A stretch of DNA of 64,000 bases, taken from Sapria himalayana. Its lineage: Eukaryota > Streptophyta > Magnoliopsida > Malpighiales > Rafflesiaceae. The DNA lies in the NCBI GenBank assembly GCA_029783825.1, contig JAREIK010000330.1, forward strand, positions 143,501 through 207,500, given 5' to 3'. The notes beneath the pieces were generated by a model that ran no database searches, was not told the DNA's origin, and worked only from the letters and a program-made list of their open reading frames with translations. Of this stretch, positions 51,512-62,945 are shown one piece after another (positions within the stretch are counted from its first letter, which is position 1; the number at the start of each line of letters is the position of its first letter). The position numbers and the translations under genes are program-made.

Positions 51512-51645
51512 ATCAAGTATTCGAGCTACTCTTTTGCTGCCTAATTTCTCATCCAATATAAGAGATGAGGGACAAGACGCCTTGAGTTAGCATTCTTATA
51601 AAAAGAAGATAGGCCGGTCAAAATAAAACTATCTATCGATAGTTT
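51512..51645. other. Short non-array insertion with adjacent hairpin
   Basis: About 110 bases of mixed composition (with GTATTCGAGCTACTCTTTTG and AAGACGCCTTGAG) interrupt the array. AACTATC-TATC-GATAGTT follows at its right edge (about 51628-51645), a 7-bp stem formed where TATC and GATA units meet. I recognise no element. Confidence 0.55.
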
Positions 51646-52200
51646 TAATCTATTTGACAATCTTTATATCTTCCCATATATCGATATGCATATTAGTATA
51701 TCTATTTATCTATATATTTGACTATCTATATAACTATCTATCTATTTATCTATATATATTTTAATCTATTTGTCTAACTATCTATTATATTTCTTTATAT
51801 ATATCTATATGTCTATCTATCTATCTATATATATAGGATCTAGCTATATATCAATATGTCTATCAATCTATCAATATATTAATCAGTCTATCTATCTATC
51901 TATCTATTTGTCTATCTATGTATATCTATTTATCTATCTATCTACATGCCTGTCTATCTATCTATTTGTACATCTATCTATTTGTACATCTATATATTTA
52001 TATGTCTATTTTTCTTTCTGCATATCTATCTACCTAGCTAATTTTCTATCTTTATATATATTTATCTATCTAACTATTTATATGTCGATATGTCTATCTA
52101 GCAACTTGTCTCTCTTGCTATCGATATATCCGTCTTTCTATCTATCTATATATATGTATATCTATTTATCTTTATATTTATTGATATAGAAATCAATCAA

Positions 52201-52202
<2 letters not shown>

Positions 52203-52236
<34 letters not shown>
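52203..52236. repeat. (AT)n microsatellite
   Basis: A pure run of about 34 alternating A/T bases within the inverted block. Confidence 0.95.
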
Positions 52237-52240
<4 letters not shown>

Positions 52241-53827
52241 TAAATGTCTATCTTCTATAATTTAATCTCTCTATTTTTCTAACTATATATATGTCCATCC
52301 ATCTATATATATATATATATCATTATATTTATCTATCATTCTGTCTATTTGTCTGTCTATCTATCTATCTATAACTCTATCTATTTATCTATCTTGTTGT
52401 CTTTATATATAGGGGTCTATCATTCTATTTGTCAATCTCTCTAGCTATCTATCAATCTATCAGTCAATTTATTTATCTTTCTATCTATCTATATAAATTT
52501 CTATTTATATCTATTTATCTACTTGTCTCTCTATCTATCTATCTAAGTGTCAATCTATATATCTATCTATATATTTTTTTTATTTGACTACCTATCTATC
52601 TATTTATCTATCTAATTATTTATATGTCTATGTGTGTATCTGGCTACATGTCTATATGTCTATCGATATATCTGTCTTTCTTTCTATCTATCTATTTTTA
52701 TATCTATTTATCTCTAATTTTGTTGATCTACAATCTATCAATATATATATATAATTATCTATCTATATGTCAATCTTCTATAACTCAATCTCTCTATCTA
52801 TCTATCTGTCTATTTGTCCATCCATTTATCTATCTTTATATCTATATATCTTTCTATTTATCTATCTATCTATCTATCTGCCTATCTATCTATTTATCGA
52901 TCTATCAATTTATATTTGTATATCTATTTATCATTTATTTATATATTTATCTATCTAGCTGTCTCTCTATATAGTTGTCTATCATTCTATCTATCTATCT
53001 ATCTATCTAGCTTTCTATCAGTCTATCAGTCAATCTTTTATCTTTCTATCTATCTATATATATTTCTATTTGTTTATTTGTCTATCTCTCACTCAATCTA
53101 TCTGTCTAGCATTTGATCCATTTATCTATCTATGTGTCTATATATCTATCTATGTATTTATATATCTATCTATATATCTATATATTTTTCTATCCATCTA
53201 ATCTTTTTATTTGCTTATTTAATTAAATGACTATATGTCTATCTATCAATCTATGTAACTATATAACTATCTATATTTCTATGTTACTATCAATATAACT
53301 ATATATCTATCAAACTATCTAACTAAAACTCTTTCTATCTAATAATCAATCAATCTATCTGTCTATTTATATATCCATCTATCAATTTGTCTATCTATCT
53401 TTCATTTTGTCTATCTTTCTATTTGTCTTCCTATTAATCTATCTAGCTATCTATTTGTTTATCTCTCTATATGCCTATATATATCTAATTATCTAGCTAT
53501 CTAGCTATATATATTTATATCTATCAATCTTTCAGTTTATCTATCTATATGTCTATCATTCTATCTATCTATCTTTATTTCTTTCTATGACTATCTACCT
53601 ATCTATATATCATTATATCTATCTGTCTATCTGTCTGTCTATTTGTCGATCTAGCTATATATCTATCTGTTTATTTGTTTATTTATCTTAATGAATATAT
53701 TTCTATGTATCTATCTATCTATATAACTATCTAACTTTCTTTCTATCTATCTGTTTAACTAACTATCTATCAAACTATCTAACTATCTTTCTATCTATCT
53801 ATTAGCGAATCTTTTTATCTGTGTGTG

Positions 53828-53860
<33 letters not shown>

Positions 53861-54500
53861 CTGTCTATATATCTATATATCATTCTATTGTCTTTCAATC
53901 TATTTGTCTAACTATCTTTCATTCTGGCTATCTATATGTCTATCTTTCAATCTATCTATCTATTTCCCTATCTATCTATATATCTATCTTTTTATTTGTT
54001 TATTTATCTAAATGTCTATATGTATATTTATCTATTTTGGTAACTATCTATCAGTCTGTCGAATTATCTATATTTATTTCTTTTTATCTATAAGTCAATT
54101 TGTCTATCTATTAAACTATCTTTTTGCCTTTTAGTCTATTTGTCAATTTTTATATCTATCTATCTATCTATTTGTGTATCTATCAATCTGTTTATTAATT
54201 TGTCTATCTATCTGTCAATCAAACACTTTATCTATATTTCTTTCAATCAATCTATAAAATTGTTTATCTATATGTCTATCTATCTATCTATGTAACTATC
54301 TAACTAACTATCTATCTATTTATCTATCTATCTGTCAAACTATCTAACTATCTATCTTTCTATCTATCTATCAGTAAATTTTTCTATCTATAAACTATCT
54401 TACTTCCATTTAGTATATTAGTCTATTTTTCTATCTATCTATCTATGTGTGTATCTATCTATCTATCTATCTATCTATATGTCTATGTGCCAATATATCT

Positions 54501-54512
54501 ATGTGTTTATCT
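54501..54512. repeat. Target-site duplication of the truncated LINE, copy at its 3' end
   Basis: ATGTGTTTATCT is identical to 57465-57476. On the minus strand it follows the short A tail of the LINE. Confidence 0.8.
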
Positions 54513-54518
54513 TTTTTT

Positions 54519-55979
54519 AAGGTTTGTTTAATTATAATAACCCTCTCTTTTGGCGGAGGAATACCATTTTTACAAGATAAGATCTACCCCTTTTCCCTTT
54601 TACACCCACTTACAAAATAAATAAAATAAACGAGCCATAACATTCTAACATTTTAATAAAAGCCCATAGTAGACTTTAATAGACTGGAATTTGAGTTGGT
54701 TTTTTGCTATGCCACTGGCTATTTTTGCTAAAATGGAAGATTTTTGCATCTAAATTTTAAAGCTTTTCTCAATCTCCTCAGCTTACTCCTTTCCTTAGCT
54801 TCTGGTGCTCTCCTTATGGCAAGGACCTTCCATGACCCTTATGCTTTGTAGAAAGTTCTTTTACCTTCGTTGACTTGTCCATGCTTCTTTTGTCCAAGAC
54901 CCGCTTTGTAGACAAGTACACCAGCAAACTCTGACTCTCCTCCAGCAGCTACCTCTCTTGTACAGCCCCTTATACACCCATCTAACAGATCAAATAAGCA
55001 ACAAGCACAAACAAACACCCAACAGACTCTGACTCGATACGAATCAAATCCTCTTTTCCAGACATATATGCAAGCACCTAGCAGACGTGCGACTATGACA
55101 GCCTGCTATACATCTTATTACCCTCCCTAACCCCTTGTTTCTGAAAAACAGAATCAAACACAAGCATTAGTCAAATAATGATTCCAGAAAATACCTGCTC
55201 TTACCTAATCTGGTGGATTGGGCAGCATCGCATGGTGCATGTAGTCTCTTTACCGCATTTCAGCTTCTCTGAATTTTAATTTTTTTTCTGGACTTTTTCC
55301 ACTTTTTAGATATCCATGCTTTAGCTTTAGCACTGCTTAGAGAGACAACTGTTTTGTCCTTTCCCTACCTACTATTCTAAACACTAATAAACTTTAAAAC
55401 CCTATTAGTAATGAAAAGAAACACATGACACTTCTCCCCTTTAGCACATTGTTGCCATGGACAATACAGACTCTTTCTTTACATAATAATGCTCAAGATT
55501 TACCAACTACTATTATAAATCAAGAAGTTTGTAACTGCTGGAGATTCTGTGGTTTAAGAAGTGCTAACACCAGTCCCAGCCAGCTTACCTGTTCTAACAT
55601 CTCAATAACATGATCCAAAACAATGCATGTAACCTCTATACTTACTCTTCTCTATAAAATTCCAGCCCTGCAAAGATGATACAGCAGTGGTTCCTTTGCC
55701 TCAATCATACAAGGTTGGCTTCTTAGCCCCTGAAGCAAATTAATATGTATATATAGATATATATTTTTTTTTAGTTAGTAGCTTTTGGTCTCCCCTCAGG
55801 GCCTGGGAGACTCACCAATCTACCGCAAACCTGTTCTTATACGAAGGGTTTACAGCGTAAGCCCTAACAAAAGATAATTCTAAATAAAAACTAATAAATT
55901 CTATTTTTTAAGACCTCCCCTCAGGACCGGGGAGGCTTTTAATAAGGCTGCACTCCTTTTTCAAGGGAAAATCAAAATA
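54519..55979 (-). other. 3' UTR of the truncated LINE
   Basis: No gene on either strand. It contains a short GC-richer word repeated 125 bases apart, CTCCCCTCAGG followed by a GGGAG or GGGGAGG arm (55787-55812 and 55912-55937); the second copy forms a CCTCCCC/GGGGAGG hairpin. The end shares CCTCCGCC and GAGGG with the full-length LINE. Confidence 0.75.
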
Positions 55980-57464
55980 CTAATTTTTAACTATTCTAAT
56001 ATAGGGATATTCTTTCTTGTCCAATCTAGTAATACCTTTAAATCTGTCTGGAAGGGATTCCTCTTCATATTCAAGATATTCTTTGCTATTTCCTTCTTTT
56101 GGGAGCTTATCTGCCAAGACATTTAGCTCCCTATAAATTTGTTTAATTGAGCCAATCAAGTATTCTATTAAGTAGCCGATATCTTCTAGCTCTTCTTCAT
56201 ATTTCCACATAATTCTTTTTTTATTCACTAGGTCTACCAGAATTTTAGAGTCCAGCTGGATGTCTATATATTAGAGCTTTTTAGTTTTGCAGGCTCTTAA
56301 TCCTACTGGCAATGCTAGAATTTCTGCATGAAGAGCGGATATGGCTATATTTCTACCCGTGAATGCAAAGATGAGATGGCCAATAGAGTTACTTATAGCT
56401 CCTCCTCCACCTGCTAATCCTAGGTTTCTGTCGAAACTACCATCCGTGTTTAAGACTAATCTATCTTTTGATTGGTTTTCCCACTTAACTCCTATAATTT
56501 TGTGAGGAGGGGTTATAGATATCTTAAGATTCCAAAATTTTAGAGTGTCACTATCTAGATAAGCACCCTGGGTTACTATTGGGCTAGCTTCATAAGTAAT
56601 TATTATCTCTCACTTTATAACCTTCCAGATATCTTTAACAATCATTCTATTTCCTTCATATCTACAATTATTCCTGGCCTTCCATATACACCAAATAGCA
56701 ATATGTGGTATGTTATTTTTAATCCATTTTTGCAAGCTGTGTTGTGTGTGTGCAGTGTTCCATTTGAGTAATCTATTTTTAAGAGAGGTACATTTACATT
56801 TTAGGCCCATTTCTAAAGTTAATCTTTTCCAAATTTCTAGTGCAATTTCTCCTTGAGAGAAGAGATGATCAAGCAATTTTGTCGCCTGTAAACAGCATTC
56901 ACACATAGATGCAAATTGTATGCCCTTCTTTTTTATGTTTTCATCTAATGGGATAGTATTTGTGAGGACTTTCCATGTGTTAATTTTAATTTTATGACAG
57001 TTTTCATTATTCCATACCCATTTTAATAAGGGTTGCATTTCCCTTCTACTTCTTACTTTTTCTTTAATAGATTTGAGAGAGAACACTCCATCTGGGCTTA
57101 GTGTCCATTTCCAGCCATTTTTGGTGAATTTAGAGTATTTACCCACTAACTCCATTTGTTTAAGCATTTGAATCCATACTTGCGATGCTTTGGCCTTCCT
57201 CCTTTCTCTGCTCATATCTCCCTCTATTCAATATCTAGCTCTCATGAATTCTGACCATAAGCTATTATTTTCTTTAAGCTTCCACCATCTTTTACATGCC
57301 CAGGCTCTGCCTAGAACATTCAAATCTTCAAATCCTAGCCCTGCTTCCTATTTAGGGTAGCAGAGATCATTCCATTTTTTCCAGTGTAGCTTTCTTTTGC
57401 CATTTTTTATCCCGCAAAGAAATTGCGCCATTTCTTTTTCTATTCTTTTTTTGTCTGCCGCTGG
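55980..57464 (-). pseudogene. LINE ORF2 C-terminal fragment (RT tail, zf-RVT-like region, RNase H)
   Basis: A single minus-strand frame runs from 57464 to TAA at 55982-55980 without frameshift but with about four stops: near 57349 (TAG), near 57229 (TGA), 56612 (TGA) and near 56267 (TAA). It reads, in order: MAQFLCGIKNGKRKLHWKKW; GWKWTLSPDGVFSLKS (zf-RVT-like start); MCECC (metal-binding cysteines kept, where the other LINE has a stop); IAIWCIWKARN; RNase H with LNTDGSF near 56445, HAEILAL near 56325, QLDSKILVD near 56245; and a degraded final motif, ELNVLADKL. The fragment cannot encode an active reverse transcriptase because the catalytic core is absent. Confidence 0.92.
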
Positions 57465-57476
57465 ATGTGTTTATCT
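57465..57476. repeat. Target-site duplication of the truncated LINE, copy at its 5' end
   Basis: ATGTGTTTATCT, identical to 54501-54512. Confidence 0.8.
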
Positions 57477-58156
57477 GTCTATATGCCAATCTATCTATCT
57501 GACTATCATTCTATCTATCTTTATTTCTATGTATGTATGTAGGTAAGTATGTATCTATCTATCTATATATCTGTCTATCACTTTATCAGACTATCTATCA
57601 ATTTGTATATCTATATATCTATCTCATTGTTAATCTGTCTATTTTTATTATGTATATTTATCTATCTATATATCTGTAAATCTAGCTATATGTTATCTAT
57701 CTATCTATCTATTTCACTATCTCTCTATTTGTATATATGAATATATTTTTATCTATCTGTCTATCTATGTATCTATTTATCCATTTAATTATCTATCTAT
57801 ATATCTATCTATTTATTTGTCTATATGTCAATCTTTCTATTGGTCTAACTATCAATCAACCTATTTTGTTTTTATCTTTCTATATTTCTATCTATCTATA
57901 TATATGTCTATCGATTAATATATTTGTCTATTTTTCTATTTGTCTATTTGTATATTTATCTATCTATATATATATCTCTCTCTATATGTTTATTTATTAT
58001 TCTGTCTCTTAATATATTTGTTACTATATCAATATGTCTATATCAATATTTGTATATCTATTTATCAATCTGTGTTTCTGACTATCTATCTTTATGTCGA
58101 TATATCTATGTATATATCTATTTGTCTGTCTATTAATCTATCTACTTATATATCAA

Positions 58157-58158
<2 letters not shown>

Positions 58159-58199
<41 letters not shown>
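58159..58199. repeat. (AT)n microsatellite
   Basis: A pure run of about 41 alternating A/T bases, 130 bases before the second strand switch. Confidence 0.95.
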
Positions 58200-58201
<2 letters not shown>

Positions 58202-60500
58202 ATCTATCTATCTATTTTTCTATATCTCTAAGTGTCTATTTGTTTATCTATTTATCTTTTTATCTATCAATTGACTATCTGTCTATTTGTTTATCAATCA
58301 ACTTATTTATCTATATGTATATATATATCATCTAAATTGATAGTTAGATAGTTTTTTAGATAGACAAATATATAAATAGATAGATAGACAATTAGATAGT
58401 TATACAATTATATTAATAGATAGATAAACATATTGACATATATGTATATTGATAAATTTGATAGATACTTAGAAAGTAAGAAAGATAGACATATAGAGAG
58501 ATAGATAGACAGATAAGAACAAATTGATATTTATAAAGAAAGTTAGTATACATATAGATAAATAGATAGAAAGATAGACAATTAGATAGATTGATAGATT
58601 TACAGATATAAATATAGTAAGATAAACAAATGGATAGATTGCTAAATAAACAATTAGCTAGACATATACAAAGATAGATATAGAGATAGACAGAAGATAA
58701 ATAGACTAATCACTTAAAAGACAAGAAAGAAAGTTAAATAGTTAGACAGTTTGACAAATAGATAGATAGGCAGATAGACAAATAGATTGTTAGTTAGTTA
58801 TTGATTTAGATAGAAAGAAATATAAACAAATAGATATATTGAAAGATTGACAAATATATACAGATAGACAGATACATATTGGTAGATAGACAGATACAGA
58901 TAAATAGATAGACATAGATATTTAGACAAATATATAGATATACATATCGATAGATAAACAGATAGATAGATAGAAAAATAATTTATAGACTAATAGACTA
59001 ATAGATAAATAAAAGATGGATAGTTAGAGAAAGAGATAGATAGATTGACAGATAAATAAATAGACAAATAGATCAATAGACATACTAATAGATAGATAGA
59101 TAGAAAAATAGATAGATACACACATAGATAGAAAGAAAGATAGATAGATTGACATATAGATAGATAGATACATAGATAGATATACATATAGATATATAGA
59201 TAGACAAATAAATAGATATATAGATAGATAGATGGATATAATATTTATATAGACAGATAGACATATTAACTATAGAATCTAGATAGAAAGATAGTAAGAT
59301 AGTTAGATAGATAGACAAATATAAAGATCTATAGTTAGTTAGTTACATATTTTTGATAGATATAAATATAGACATATAGATATATAGACAAATAGATAGA
59401 TAGATATACATATAAATAAATAGACTGATAGATAGATATACAGATAGACATATTGATAGATAGATAGACAAATATATAAATAGACATATAGATAGATAGA
59501 TAAAGATAAAGATAGATATACATATAGACATATAAATATATAGACAAGTAGAAAATTAGGTAGATTGATAAATAGCTAGATAAACACATATACTCAATGA
59601 TTGAAAAACTAAAAGGCTTATAGAGAGATAAAAAGATAGACATATATAATAATTAAGATAGATAGTTACCTAGATAAATTGAAAAAAAGATATATAAATA
59701 GATAGAAACATAGATGGATAGATAGTTATATAGATAGATAGACAGATAGATAAATAGATACATACACAAATAGATATATAGACAAATAAACACATATTTA
59801 GATAGTTAGATACATAGATTGAATAGTAGATTGATAGAAAAGTAGATAGTTAGATAGTTAGATAGATATCTAGATAGACATATAGACAGACAGACAGACA
59901 GATAGATAGTTAGATAATTTAATAGATAGACACATAAATAGAAAGATAGACGAATAGACATATAGAAAAAAAAAGATAGACATATAAAAAGATATACAAA
60001 TAGTTAGATAGACTAATGGGCAAATAGTTTAAATAGATAAATAAATAGATAAACATATAAGTAAATAGATAGATAAAGAGATAGATAGAACGAAAAAAAT
60101 GGTAGATAAATAAATAGAGAGATAAACTCATGGACAAATAGACTAATAGGCTAAATGATAGTTAGATAAGTATACATATAAAAATATAAGTTGATATAGA
60201 AAATAGAGAGCTTGACAGACAGACAAACAGACAGACAGATAGATTGATTGATTGATTGATGGATTAATTTATTAGTAGACGGATAGACTAATAGACAGAA
60301 AGATAATTAGATAGTTAGAAACATAGATAGATAGATAGATAGATTGATAGTTACATAGGTAGGTAGAATGACACATAAGCATATATACAAATAGATAGAT
60401 AGATAGATAGATAAACAGATAGATAGATATATAGATCAATAGATAGATAGATAAATATATAGATAAGTAGATAGACATATAGTTAGATAAAGAGATAGAT

Positions 60501-60676
60501 AGAGATATAGACAGATAGATAGATAGTATAATAGATTAATAATTAGATAGGTAGATAAAAATATAAATACATATACAAATAGACAAATAGAGATATAGAC
60601 AGATAGATAGATAGTATAATAGATTAATAGTTAGATAGGTAGATAAAAATATAAATACATATACAAATAGACAAAT
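60501..60676 (+). repeat. Near-perfect tandem duplication, 88-bp period
   Basis: Copies 60501-60588 and 60589-60676 differ at one base by eye (TTAATAATTAG versus TTAATAGTTAG). Against the strongly degenerate surroundings this is a recent event or an assembly duplication. Confidence 0.9.
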
Positions 60677-62125
60677 AGACATATAGGAAGATAGGTAAAT
60701 ATATAGATAGATATATAGATATATAGATATATAGATATATACATAAATAGATAGATAAATAAATAGTTAGTAAAATATTTAGAAAGATAGATAGAAAAAT
60801 AGATAGATATATAGATACAAAGATAGTTAGATAGATAAAGAGATAATAGATTGATAGATAGATATATAGACAGATAAACATATAGAAAGATAGACAGACA
60901 GATAGATAGATAGATAGATAGATAGATATACAAATAGAGAGATTGATTGATTGAAAGATAGATATATAAATAGATTGATAGATATACAAATAGACCAATA
61001 GACATATAGACAAACAAACATATAGATAGATAGATACATAGATATATAGATAGATAGATAGATAGATAGATAGTTATATATAGATAGATCGATTGTTAGA
61101 TAGACACATAAAAACATAGATAGATAAAAATAGACAGATAGACAAAAAGATTGATACACATATAGATAGATATATAGATAGATAGATAAACATAAGATAG
61201 ATAAATAGAGAAATAGACAAAGAGAAAAATAGATAGACAGATAGATAGACAAAGAAAAATAAATAGTTAGACAGATAGATAGATGATTAGAATAATAGGC
61301 AGCTAGAAATCTTGTTAGATGGATAGATATATAAATAGTTAGATAGATAATTAGACAATTAGATAAATAGTTAGATAGAAATATTGACTTATAGATAGAT
61401 TGATAAATTGATAGATAAATAGATATATATATATATATATATAGAAAGAAAGATAGGCAGATATACAGATAAATAGATAGATTGATAAATAGATAGACAG
61501 ATAGATTGAGAGCAGATTAACAGATAGAAAGATAGACATATAAACATATAAATAGATAAATAAATAGATAGATAAATAGATTGATTGATAAGTAAATAGG
61601 TATATAGATCGACATAAAGATAGATATAGAGATAGACAGATAGATAGATAGTTAGATAGACTTATAGACTATTACAACAAAAGATAGTTATATAGTTTGA
61701 TAGATAGACAATTCAGAATATAGATAGATATATTGTAAGTTATATAGTGAATTAGACAGATAGAAAGATAAACAGATAGAAAATTGGTAGATTGATAGAT
61801 TGATAGAGGGACAAATAGATACATATTCAGATAGACAAATAGACAAAAAGAAAGTAAGGCATATATATATATATATAGATACTAAGATAGACGTATAGAT
61901 GGATAGACAAATAAATTGATTGATAGATAGATGGAAAGATACTTAGACTTATAGACTGATAGGCTAATAGATAGATAGAGAGATAGATAGATAGTTAGTT
62001 AGTTAGATAGATTGGTAGATATATAGATTGACAAATAGATAGATAGATTGATTGATTGATTGATCATTAGATAGATAGATAGATAGACATATAGATTAAT
62101 AGATACATAGATAGATATACAGATA

Positions 62126-62176
62126 GGTAGAGCGATAGATAGATAGACTAATAGATTGTTATACATATTGACATAT

Positions 62177-62217
<41 letters not shown>

Positions 62218-62945
62218 TTGACTGATAGTCTAATAGACAGAAAGATAGTTTGATAGTTAGATGGATAGATAGTTTGAAAAATATATAATTAGATAGTTAC
62301 ATCGATTGACACACACATATATATATATATCGCTAAATAAACAGATAGATAGATAAAAAGATAAATAGATAAAAAGATAAATAGATAGACATATAGATAG
62401 ATATGCATTATGATAGATAGACATATAGACAGATAGACAGATAGACATATAGACATATAGACATATAGACAATTAGATAAATTGATATATAGATAGATAA
62501 ACACATAGATGTATAGAACGATAAACTAAATGTAAAATAGGGAGATCAAGAGATAGACATATAGACAATTAAATAGATTACTAGATAATTAGGTACACAT
62601 AAAGAAAGATAAATGGATAGATAGATAGGTAGAGCGATAGATAGACAGACATATAGATAGATATACATATTGACATATGGATATATATATATATATATAG
62701 ATTGTTTGATAGATTAATAGATAGAAAGATAGTTAGATAGTAAGATGGATAGATTTTTTAAAATATAGATAGTTAGAGAGATAGATAGATAAATAGATAG
62801 GCATATAGATTTATAGACATATAGACGGATAGATTTATATACAATTAGATAAATTGAAATATAGATAGATAAATATATAGAACTATAGAATGATAAACTA
62901 AAAAGAAAATAAAAAGATAGAGAGATAGATATATAGACAAATAAA
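62126..62945 (+). repeat. Diverged direct duplication of about 0.4 kb
   Basis: The segment from 62126 reappears from 62628. Shared anchors: GGTAGAGCGATAGATAGA (62126/62628), ATACATATTGACATATGG followed by (AT)n (62161/62663), and CAATTAGATAAATTGA with ATAGAAC...GATAAACTAAA downstream (62470/62842). The offset falls from 502 to 372, so indels, including (AT)n length, separate the copies. Confidence 0.75.

Larger units (their letters stand above)
46331..54512 (-). repeat. Degenerate GATA array in inverted orientation (TATC on +), block 4
   Basis: The same repeat family as blocks 1-3 but on the opposite strand: TATCTATC with TATTTGTCTA and ATCAATCTA variants. Open frames now appear on the + strand for the same trivial reason. 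One non-array interruption lies at 51512-51625, and an (AT)n run at 52203-52236. The last 12 bases, 54501-54512, are the target copy of the truncated LINE. Confidence 0.95.
54513..57464 (-). mobile_element. 5'-truncated L1-type LINE, minus strand
   Basis: A 2952-bp element with 12-bp target duplications (54501-54512, 57465-57476) and a short poly(A) tail (T run at 54513-54518 on the + strand). It begins inside ORF2, just after the reverse transcriptase core, and includes a 3' UTR of about 1.47 kb. 5' truncation is the usual outcome of incomplete target-primed reverse transcription. It belongs to a family related to the LINE at 31500: aligned ORF2 segments (LHWKKWNDLCYP versus LHWKDWKNICYP) and a shared CCTCCGCC-containing 3' end. 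Confidence 0.92.
57465..58330 (-). repeat. Degenerate GATA array in inverted orientation, block 5
   Basis: TATC on the + strand, continuous in style with block 4 once the truncated LINE is removed. It begins with the second target copy (57465-57476) and includes an (AT)n run at 58159-58199. Confidence 0.95.

Noticed and set aside
55425..55613. 62-codon + strand open frame
   Set aside because: It lies antisense in the 3' UTR of the truncated LINE; no recognisable domain.
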